Source: Bremia lactucae | Taxonomy: Eukaryota; Oomycota; Peronosporomycetes; Peronosporales; Peronosporaceae | Direction: 5' to 3' | NCBI RefSeq assembly: GCF_004359215.1 | Contig: NW_027152029.1 | Coordinates: 2,109,802-2,173,801, forward strand | DNA length: 64,000 bases | In this document: one piece after another, positions 56,242 through 64,000 of the stretch | Layout: the number at the start of each line of letters is the position of its first letter | Numbering within the stretch: the first letter of the stretch is position 1 | Notes under the pieces: model-generated | The model's input: the letters and a program-made list of their open reading frames with translations, nothing else | What the model was told of the DNA's origin: nothing | Database searches by the model: none | Made by a program: the position numbers and the translations under genes

Positions 56242-58155
56242 ATGCAGGTCCACCGACGGTGGCTCAGATTCGTGCTGGTGGTACTGCTCATGAATTCACA
56301 GGCCAATGCACAGATTTTTGCAGTGCAAAGTCGCGATGGGGATCCAGAAACGGTCTTGAATTTTAAAGAGGATCTCAATAATGGACGTGTTCCAACGTTG
56401 GCGACGCAACGACCAGAACGGCCATGGTTGCTTGACCAGAATGCATCGTCGGACTCGTCGGAACCAGCAGAGCCCTCGACACCGACGCCCGAGGTTTTAA
56501 AACCAACCGACGCACCAAGTACACGGGCGCCTTTGACAAGTGCTTCCCCGGGAGTGAATAATAAGGACGTAGATGCTACCGACAAACCTTTACCTGTTAA
56601 CAAACCCGTCGATCCTGCAAAGCGCGACGCCAATCGAGACAAAGCGACTGGTGTGGTAAAGCCAAAGGACGAGACCACGGAGGTTACGTTTACAAGGTCC
56701 CCACTTCTTCAACAGACAGCGCCTGTGTCCGACGCCATCCCCACGGCTGACAGCAATGCTAATTTTGACAAGCCAACCTCCAGTCCTCCAACTGAAGTTG
56801 AAATCAAGCCAGAGGAGTCGAAACCCGTGCCAAATGCACCACCGAAATCAATTTCTTTAAAAGTGAGGAAACAAATCATCGATCCCGAGTCTGGATCGGA
56901 CGACGATGCCAGTGTAGGCTCTAAAAGTGATTTAAACGAGACCCAACAGACTTTGAAACCTCCTACGAAGAAGGATGCCAGTACGATTCAAGAGACTCTC
57001 GAATCAAATACAGTCGATTTAAAGACAAGTAAAACAAGTGACAAGACTACGAAACAAGACAATTTATCCGACAATGGTACGGATTCAAAGCAAGAAGCAG
57101 ATACGTCGCGATCATCTTCGTCGTCTGGATCGCCGTCGGCCGCGGCGTCCGTATTAGCTGATGCAGCATCGAATGCCACGAGTACTGCATCAAATACGTT
57201 AATGCTTGGTTTAATGATGGCAGGCGCGATTGCGCTTGTGTTACTGGTCGCCCTCTTTGTATACAAGAAAACCAATCAACTGGTCCAAGACGACGACCCT
57301 GGTCTTGAAAGAGGACGTCACGATCACACTCAAGGCGTGGCTCAAGCGTCAACAGTGGCGGCAAATTATCATCAGAATCACAACATGTCGCCAACAGGGT
57401 TTAGTGACGACAATTACCCGCCAAATCCTGGCAATAGCCAATTCGATCAGGAGCCTTACGATCACGATGGAGGTCGACTTACGTACAATGATCCAAACCT
57501 CGACATGTTGACACCACGAAGCCAAATCGCTTTAGCGCATTCTCAAATGTCCTTGCCACCAATGGCGCAAACAAATTCTTCACACGGTACGAGTCAGTAT
57601 TCGCAATACTCGTCCCAGTCGTCGTCGTTTTATGGTCAAAGTATGTATAGCTCTGGTCACTCGGGGAATCACTTTCAATCAAAGTATGACAGTCGACATC
57701 GAGAGGATCTTGCTTCCGAGGACGAGAGCGATTTTGGGGGCGATTCGATTCAAGATCTGTCGAATGGATGGCATGGAATGGGTCAAAAAGGGTCGAAAAA
57801 GACGACAAAGCGACCGGATTTGTCTTTGGACGAGTCGTTTTTTGAACCCAAAGACTCGCGATCGACGTCAGCAAGTGATTATCACGGCCAAACGCGCTTT
57901 CAAGCGTCCGGCCAGACAGAATACCGCATGTCCACGGCAGATGAGAGCAGATATATGGGCGACGAGAGTTTTGCGGCCACGAATAGTAATTACGACCAGA
58001 GCCACTACAATGGCGACCCGAGTTTTCAAAGCAGCGGCTTTAGCGAGTTTGAGGCATCTGGTGCACCCCGCCGACGAGGGGATAGTAGCAATCATGACGC
58101 GTCTTCGTTTTATCGGACCAAAGATTCTCGATTTACGGACGCTTCATACTATTGA
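56242..58155 (+). CDS. Secreted type I membrane protein with Ser/Thr/Pro-rich ectodomain
   Basis: ATG 56242 is chosen because a classical signal peptide follows at once (RRWLRFVLVVLLMNSQANAQ, cleavage likely after NAQ). The frame is open 61 codons upstream without a signal. The protein has 637 residues. The ectodomain (about 25-319) is rich in Pro, Thr, Ser, Asp and Lys, and looks disordered and possibly O-glycosylated. One transmembrane helix (LMLGLMMAGAIALVLLVALF) lies at about 320-343, followed by KK and a 290-residue Ser/Tyr/Asn/Gln-rich cytoplasmic tail. There is no RXLR motif after the signal peptide, so it is not an obvious RXLR effector. No recognised domain. A role as a surface sensor or wall-contact protein is only an inference from the architecture. 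Confidence 0.8.
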   Translation: MQVHRRWLRFVLVVLLMNSQANAQIFAVQSRDGDPETVLNFKEDLNNGRVPTLATQRPERPWLLDQNASSDSSEPAEPSTPTPEVLKPTDAPSTRAPLTSASPGVNNKDVDATDKPLPVNKPVDPAKRDANRDKATGVVKPKDETTEVTFTRSPLLQQTAPVSDAIPTADSNANFDKPTSSPPTEVEIKPEESKPVPNAPPKSISLKVRKQIIDPESGSDDDASVGSKSDLNETQQTLKPPTKKDASTIQETLESNTVDLKTSKTSDKTTKQDNLSDNGTDSKQEADTSRSSSSSGSPSAAASVLADAASNATSTASNTLMLGLMMAGAIALVLLVALFVYKKTNQLVQDDDPGLERGRHDHTQGVAQASTVAANYHQNHNMSPTGFSDDNYPPNPGNSQFDQEPYDHDGGRLTYNDPNLDMLTPRSQIALAHSQMSLPPMAQTNSSHGTSQYSQYSSQSSSFYGQSMYSSGHSGNHFQSKYDSRHREDLASEDESDFGGDSIQDLSNGWHGMGQKGSKKTTKRPDLSLDESFFEPKDSRSTSASDYHGQTRFQASGQTEYRMSTADESRYMGDESFAATNSNYDQSHYNGDPSFQSSGFSEFEASGAPRRRGDSSNHDASSFYRTKDSRFTDASYY

Positions 58156-59054
58156 GCGACTTACGAGTCCTGACCAATTTTAATGTCCCTCAAAAGTTTG
58201 TCCATGGTTGTGTGTAAACCTACGGATGTCTGTCAAAATGGAATTCAAATTAATTTATACTTTTGGCGATTGTATTCCTGTAAATTTGTATTTAAATTGC
58301 GAATTTTTCATTGTTCGTGAAAAACAAATTAATATATAGATTGAAAGGTTTTCTTTAAAAAAAATAAAAACAACCGACTGATGTGATGTACACCAAGTGC
58401 GTCCGATCTCGTTCCGCAGTGGCAGAGACATCCTCGCCCCTTGGCAGACCTTGCAACTCTTCTTTGGCTCGTTGTTACGCCTCGTGGGGCGCGTTTAGTA
58501 CGCAAGTGCCAATTCTTTGCAACGTATTGCAAGATTCAGTATCAAACCGCCGAATCTCTCGTGTTGCCACGAGTAGATTTAATACCGAGAACATCACGCT
58601 AGAAGACGCGCCATGGCGGACGCGCAGGATGTCCAGACGCTCAAGATGCAAGGCACGTGACATCGTGTGGCCATTTAAAGCACACTCTCTTCCTTTGTGA
58701 CAATATCGTGTGGTTTGTAGTGGTACGGAAACACGAGAATGACCCGGATCGTCGACGTTCGACTCATTTGCGATTAGAACCGCCACGTACGTGGCCATGT
58801 TGCAGTCCTTTTTCGTGCCATGATGCGACTTTAGACACTAATACGCGTTGTAACACGTAGAATCCGATGTCCGATTAGCGAGTTCTTTCCAACGGGCCCG
58901 CACATCAGGCGTTCATCGCCTTCTTCGCTCCAATACTAGCAGTATCGGGAGCTATGTACCACCGACAAAGGAGAACGATAGTACTCCTACCGGCAATAAT
59001 GCGTCTAGCAGCAACGCGATTGTTGAAAACGACAAGCTTTATGACTCGAAAGAA
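58156..59054. other. Intergenic stretch between membrane protein and PP2C
   Basis: Holds the 3' UTR of the upstream gene and the 5' region of the PP2C. The PP2C frame is open back to 58854 with no ATG, so an upstream coding exon is possible but not shown. Small + and - frames around 58383-58800 have no domain. Confidence 0.45.
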
Positions 59055-60835
59055 ATGCCTTCCGTGCCTGAATCGGTCAAAATAGACGATCATCTCGCTA
59101 CTGACCAAGTCGAAGACGATCCAGTGCCTTTGTATCTCGAACACACATGGACCCACGTGGTGCTTAAAATGACGGCGTTTACCGAAGAAGATACCGTCAC
59201 AAGCTTTACGTTTGATGAGAAAGGAGGCGGTATTGGCCAAACTTGTGAGAATATTGCAAGTATACCTGCCGATACACTCCTTGCAGAGACCGACCACGCA
59301 CGTGTGCTGTATAGTCACGGGCGTTTCTATTTAGTCAATGGCGACCAAGCAAATGGGGACACGTTTGTGCGGTTAAGTCCCGTGGAAACCCAAGCAAATG
59401 ACGAAAATATGGGCGATCGTATGCAATGGCCTCTCGAGCCTCACGTGGCATTTCGAGTTGGAAAATCGGATTTTCTTGTTACATCGTTTCACGAAGAATT
59501 GCCAAGTCTTACGGTCTCGGCATTAAGTGGCAAATTAGCTGGCACGGAGTTTGTGATTACACAAGAAGGTGCAGGAATTGGTCGATCTGCGGAGAATCAA
59601 ATCCATACAAGTGATGGGGAACTCTCTCGAAAACATGCTGCAATTTGGTTTGATGAATTGACGAATCAATTTTATTTGATTGATTTAAACTCGACGAATG
59701 GGACATTTATGAAACTCGTGGGAAGTTATCAAGAACCCTATCGACTGGAAATTGGCGACGATTTACTCGTGGCACAAACGTGTTTAACTGTCAATCGGTT
59801 TGACTTTGGAGCGCATGCCGACATGGGCGCTCGTAAACATATGGAAGACGCGCATACGATTATTCAAGACTTGTGTATTGAACCATTAAGTCGTTTGGGA
59901 TTGCATCCCCAGTCATTCTTTGCTGTCTATGACGGCCATGGCGGTGACGAAGCATCTTCGTTTTTGAGTGACGTGCTCCACCATAGCCTCATTACCGCGT
60001 TTTTCATGCACACGAGTGAATTGAAACCTTTACTAACAATGACAATTGAGGAATTGCAATCAATCATCATGAAGCGCTTGACCAATGCGTTTGAACGTAC
60101 GGATGAAGAATTTTTAAGGACCTCGGATCGTCCGCAAGCTGGAAGCACGGCCACGACAGTCTTTGTGGCGGGCAAGTATCTCTTTGTGGCCAACGTTGGA
60201 GACTCGCGCACTGTCTTGAGTCGCAATGGCACAGCTGAACGACTTTCAAATGATCATAAACCCAGTCGAACGGACGAAGCGCAGCGGATTCGAGAGACTG
60301 GCGGCTTTGTGATTCACGGACGTATTATGGGCGAATTGGCCGTCTCGCGTGCCTTTGGCGACGCCCCTTTCAAGTCGTTTGATCTCGTCGAGCCTTTGGT
60401 CGATGACATTGACACGAAAGCACGGAACGAGTACAATTCGCAGGAATTACCGGTGAATCCCAACGATATTTTAAAAGGTCCATTAGTGATTCCGACGCCA
60501 GAGTTTACCGTCACGGAATTAACAGACGAGTGCGAGTTTGTGATGCTCGCAAGTGACGGATTGTATGATGTGTTGAAAGATCAAGAAGCTGTGGATTTTG
60601 TTCGTCGAAAACTTGTCGAATTGAAAGATGTGCAACGGGCTGTTGAGGTGTGTGAGTGAGTGGATTGTGCTAGATGATGCTTGTGGTGGATTAATGGCGC
60701 GATTCTCTCTCGTTTTTCTTTGTGTAGGCGCTTATTGAGTATGCCATTTTTCATCAGCGGTCGACCGATAATGTGACATGTGTCGTTGTGATGTTTAAAG
60801 AGGCGAAAGAAATAGTGTGGCAAAGTTCCTCGTAA
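59055..60835 (+). CDS. PP2C phosphatase with tandem FHA domains
   Basis: Two exons: 59055-60647 and 60728-60835, with an 80-nt intron GTGTGTGAG...TTTGTGTAG. Splicing replaces a premature TGA with a PP2C-like ending (STDNVTCVVVMF), giving 566 residues. A complete FHA lies at about 150-250 (GIGRSAENQI, LSRKHAAIWF, NSTNGTFMKL). A degenerate FHA precedes it at 35-140 (GGIGQTCENI, HARVLYSHGR, NGDQANGDTFVRL). The PP2C domain from about 252 has metal-binding motifs ARKHMEDAH, VYDGHGG, GSTATT, VANVGDSR, LAVSRAFGD and LASDGLYDVL. It should be a Mg/Mn-dependent Ser/Thr phosphatase directed to phosphothreonine partners by its FHA. The start could lie further upstream. Confidence 0.9.
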
Positions 60836-61432
60836 ACATGAGTCTGAGCGCTAAAAAAGAGGACAAAACATCAATATATAGGATAGGACGGGACAATTAC
60901 TACTATTGAACGAAAAATTGCCGTATGGGTTTAAAAAGAGTAAAACCACATTTTAGGAAGAGAATTTCTAAACTCACTTCATGCAGTTTTTAGTCAATTT
61001 AATTTCTGAATTACAGCGTATCACATTGCATTACATAGATCAACGCCAAACTCTCCGTGCACGATCACCAACTGCGGCGTTATCTGACGGCTTTCCATTG
61101 ACTTTTTTGCGCGGTTTAGAAAAGTTGGAACCGTCCTAGAACGAAGTGCAAGTAAAGATTTTTTTAAATACAAGAATGCTGGTATCCCATCATGACCCAG
61201 ACCGTCCCGAAAATTCAAGTAAGCGAAGCCATAAGTGCTTGAACTATCCTTTCCAAGTCACTTTAAAGCAAAGAGCTTGGAAGTTGGAGATAGATAATGG
61301 TGCTCAAAACCATGACCTTGTGCATCTTAGTGCATATTCTTCCGTACGCAGGCTTGGGAATACGGCAAGTCAGCAGGTGGTTCGCTTCACAATGCTGTTG
61401 TCCCTTCTAGAACAATTTAATAATTGTCTCTC
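60836..61432. other. Intergenic stretch after the PP2C
   Basis: AT-rich at first, with no convincing ORF or repeat that I recognise. It ends where the Gypsy fragment E9 begins. Confidence 0.45.
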
Positions 61433-62083
61433 GTTCATCAGATGGCCATCTGATGAACGTCTTGGAGCGTCCACAAGCGTGTGGATGTACTACGAGTGAG
61501 TGCGATGGCCTCACTTGTGGTACGGTCGTTAGTACAACTGCACAAGATCACAGTGTGATTACTAATCACACTGTGGAGTCGGCTGCCGGCGGCTGTGCTA
61601 ATGCACAGGCAGCGCCGAAGGTCCACCACTCGAACAAGTCGAGTGGATTGAGACATGAATGTACGCCAAGCGGGCGACATTCAAGTAAGATACCGGTTGT
61701 CCAAAATGGTCAACACGATGATCCTAGGTTGAGTAGAGAGTCGACCGTAGAGGACCCGACTGTGATAGCGCAACCACAGTCGGAAGACGTTGAGGGAATA
61801 AGTCTTAACGTACTTGAGGAGAAATTTCCTCAAATAGTTAATGCTGAAGTGACTAGACTTCAGCATCCCGAGGGATTGATCCCTCGGTAACCTGTAGATA
61901 AATCCCAGGAACAAAGGAGACATTGAATGTCTTGATTAATGACGGATCAAGAGTAGGCGCTTATACTCTTGATCTGTCTGCGCCTCCGAAGTTAACTTCG
62001 GAGATAACTCAATTACCAACCCTAAAACCTAAGTGGTTCTTGAGAGATCTGCATGGTGGTAAAATTAAGCAGGTCTGCGTACT
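61433..62083 (+). pseudogene. E9: Gypsy pol fragment (protease-RT spacer and RT start)
   Basis: Nearly identical by eye to E6 at 37868-38050 (MNVLERPQACGCTTSECDGL). It continues in one frame to 61890 (DPTVIAQPQSEDVEGISLNV). The next frame (61923-62123) gives VLINDGSRVGAYTLDLSAPP and LRDLHGGKIKQVCVLV. Its 5' boundary is abrupt, and its 3' side is cut by the LTR-D of E8. It supplies the intact form of the region split by Copia in E3. Confidence 0.75.
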
Positions 62084-62408
62084 TGTAACGGGGCTAGAAC
62101 AACCCGTACTTAGCTTACACTAATTCTAACGCTTTGAGGAAGCCTCAAAACCCAAGTGTTAGGTGTTTAGTTTTTTTAACTCTGTTTTATATTTTGTCTT
62201 TTAATCATCCTAAGTACGAATGGTTCCCTTAGACTCATGGGAACCACTCAATCTACGTGCCTATATCTTACTGGATAATAATGGGACTGAGCCCATTAAA
62301 CCAGCTAAAACACGACGTGCTACTTTCGCTACCTCAAAAGTAGCACCCCTACTTAACTAACATGTAAACTTAATCGAAACTACTTATGTAACGGGGCGGC
62401 CCATTACA
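62084..62408 (-). repeat. LTR-D, 3' LTR of E8 (minus orientation)
   Basis: 325 bp bounded by TGTAACGGGGCTAG on the left and GGCCCATTACA on the right. Read on the minus strand it starts TGTAATGGGCCGCCCCGTTA and is preceded by polypurine AAAAGGGGGTGA (62409-62420). It is inserted in E9 next to GTACT; the other end of E8 is outside the window. Confidence 0.85.
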
Positions 62409-62557
62409 TCACCCCCTTTTCAAGACAGCACTCACACACCGTGAGTGCTCAACTACAAGACCCTAACGGCCGCTCAAACCAAACGACGAGTGAAGACGCG
62501 AACGCCAACACCACAGCACTCCCGCGCACTGTCAGCGGGAGTTCGATAGACCACGTG

Positions 62558-63773
62558 ATGGATCAGCACCTGATCCCTTGGGCGCTATACGACTTGTCCG
62601 GAGCTCGAGCTCCGGACTCTCTTGAAACGATGCAGGATTACTTCTGGCGTTTCCGTGGATTACTCGGAAAGAGTCTTGATGGCATCTCGTACGAGTCGCT
62701 CCAGCGTTCTTGGTGCGCGTTCATCCGGCGGTGGAACCGGATGCTTGAAGACGGAAGGAGCTTTCAGCAGTGGCTTGCTAATCGCGAAGATATCCACGCC
62801 GAACACTCAGTCGGTTTGCTGCGCGAGAAGGTATGTGAGAACGCGTGGAACGTAGATCGACTCTGCTACGTTCACGTGCACGAATCTTGTAACTCCTGTG
62901 ACTCGATGCCTTGTCCAACTCGCGAAACTTGGCAACGAAACGTCGCTGAGTATCCACTCAGCGAATATGAACAGCTCTGGATCGGACAATATGAGCGCAG
63001 CTTGATAGAGCACAAGACCGCGGTTAATCGTGGCGCGGCACACTGGCGACACCACTCGCGATCTCAGGGTCGTGGTGCTACGCGTTCGCCACGACGTTCT
63101 CGTCGTCGCTCTTCCTCTCGTCGTCGTGGTGATGTTTCACCACGACATTCTCGCAATCGCTCTTGGTCTCGTAGTCGTTCGTCTCGTCCTCGCTCACCGC
63201 GAGAACACTCAGGTCGTCGACCAAATCTGAGCCAAGCGTATGCACAGACTCGTATGCCCGAACGACGTCTGGAACGTCTCGAAGGAGCGAAGAGCGCGGT
63301 TCCCACATATCCTGCTCGGGTGGAAACCCGAGCCAACGTACACGATACTTGCGCGCGGTTGGAACCGCGCGCGCATGGAGTTGCGACGATGTCGTTTCGC
63401 GACGAGGGTCCTCGTGACCCAACAAACGTTCCACGATCCAGCGCTTCTGACCTTCCACAAGCGGCGGTGGGCCCTCGCGATGGTAATGCTGGCGTCCTGA
63501 TTGCCCAGGACGATGTAGATGCGGCTGTGAGCAAGGCTCTCCCAGTTGGAAGCTGAAGCTGCCGTTGATCGAGCTGCGCGGGCTGAGAGAACAGCGAGCG
63601 AAATTCGACAGTCGAACCGCGAGCTGCTTGAACGGATGCGGAACCTGGAACGCCAGGTTCTTGGGCACGCGCAGACTGGGACGCAGCCGTGTCCGATGTC
63701 GCTGGCGCGTCGAGTAAGGCGAGAGGGAAGGTCGACCTATGAGCCTTTGACTTCGAGGACGAGGCCAGCGTAG
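62558..63773 (+). CDS. E8 antisense accessory gene: RS-rich protein with C-terminal coil
   Basis: The best-preserved antisense frame. It is open from about 62441; the first ATG is 62558 (MDQHLIPWALYDLSG). A globular-looking part follows (DYFWRFRGLLGKSLD, RSWCAFIRRWNRMLEDGRSF, VHVHESCNSCDSMPCP). An Arg/Ser domain spans about 63055-63215 (RRSRRRSSSRRRGDV, RNRSWSRSRSSRPRSP). AVPTYPARVETRANVHD follows opposite the chromodomain. A stop falls at 63556. The coil RAERTASEIRQSNRELLERM / RNLERQV continues in the next frame to 63773, so one base of shift near 63533-63556 separates the two. It lies antisense to the pol end and starts just inside the 3' LTR. RS domains commonly mediate RNA-protein contacts; any role here is inference. 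Confidence 0.6.
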
Positions 63774-64000
63774 CTGGACGAAACTCCTTAAGCCGCCCGA
63801 CGTAAAACGTCGGGTGAAGTCGCAATGACGAAGGGATGTCCAGCGTGTATGCGTCGCCGATTGCATTGAGTATCGTTAATGGGCCGATGAAACGTGGCGC
63901 GAGTTTGCTCGCGCCAAGATTGGTTACTGCAGAATCTCGTAGGCCTTCAGTAGATAACAATACACGATCACCCTTCTTGAAGGTACTCATGTTCTTTCTG
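63064..64000 (-). pseudogene. E8 pol: integrase C-terminus and chromodomain (continues beyond window)
   Basis: The minus-strand frame from 63990 downward gives FKKGDRVLLSTEGLRDSAVT, APRFIGPLTILNAIGDAYTL and LHPTFYVGRLKEFRPA, a well-preserved Gypsy integrase C-terminal module. The chromodomain is in the neighbouring frame at about 63230-63440 (RWIVERLLGHED, YRVRWLGFPPEQDMWEP, DVVRAYE), with the cage Trp kept. An acidic tail (DETNDYETKSDCENV) ends at 63078. A one-base shift somewhere between 63866 and 63445 separates the two frames. The rest of pol lies beyond the right edge. Confidence 0.85.

Noticed and set aside
56242..56450. RXLR-type effector
   Set aside because: There is a signal peptide but no RXLR or EER motif after it, and a downstream transmembrane helix makes secretion as a free effector unlikely.
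56070..56678. 202-codon minus ORF opposite the membrane protein
   Set aside because: It is a shadow of the biased codon use in the real + strand gene; no domain and no start context.

Overview
This is nuclear DNA from a eukaryote, most likely an oomycete of the Phytophthora/downy mildew type. That assignment is inferred from short introns (61-80 nt), tightly packed gene islands in transposon-rich DNA, chromodomain Ty3/Gypsy elements and a tandem FHA-PP2C phosphatase; no marker gene proves it. About four fifths of the window is decayed transposable elements. I call the elements E1-E9 and sort their long terminal repeats (LTRs) into families A-D by eye.

Layout. 1-4.5 kb: E1, a Ty3/Gypsy 3' half ending in an LTR-A. 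4.5-16.0 kb: E3, a Gypsy element split in its pol by E2, a degraded Copia element (6.57-11.28 kb). 16.0-22.8 kb: E4, a Gypsy copy with LTR-B ends, carrying a solo LTR-C with a perfect 5-bp target duplication. 22.8-26.3 kb: unrecognised DNA. 26.3-27.4 kb: LTR-A pieces around a 100-N assembly gap. 28.4-32.5 kb: first host gene island, with a 421-residue polytopic membrane protein (+) converging on three closely spaced minus-strand genes: an RNF113/Cwc24-type splicing factor with six exons, a glutaredoxin and a DinB-like protein. 32.6-48.5 kb: E5, a solo LTR-A, E6 and E7; E7 is composite, and its RT-RNase H segment is inverted. 49.4-51.2 kb: a MULE transposase relic with two large palindromes. 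52.5-54.7 kb: a pogo-like transposase relic hit by a second solo LTR-C with a perfect target duplication. 56.2-60.8 kb: second host island, with a secreted type I membrane protein and a tandem-FHA PP2C. 61.4-64 kb: a Gypsy pol fragment (E9) into which E8 (minus strand, LTR-D) has inserted.

The most interesting signal is shared by the Gypsy elements. Between integrase and 3' LTR, on the strand opposite gag-pol and overlapping the chromodomain, lies an antisense reading frame. It runs inward from the 3' LTR and ends in a coiled coil. The best copy is in E8, where it is on the + strand: about 330 residues with an Arg/Ser-rich domain and then a coiled coil. Related peptides are recognisable antisense to E3, E4, E6 and E7, and a looser counterpart antisense to E1. 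It looks like an accessory antisense gene of these retroelements, comparable in position to antisense ORFs of some plant Ty3/Gypsy lineages and to HTLV-1 HBZ. The overlapping sense frame is also partly conserved, so part of the similarity could be a by-product; frame-specific substitution analysis would settle that.
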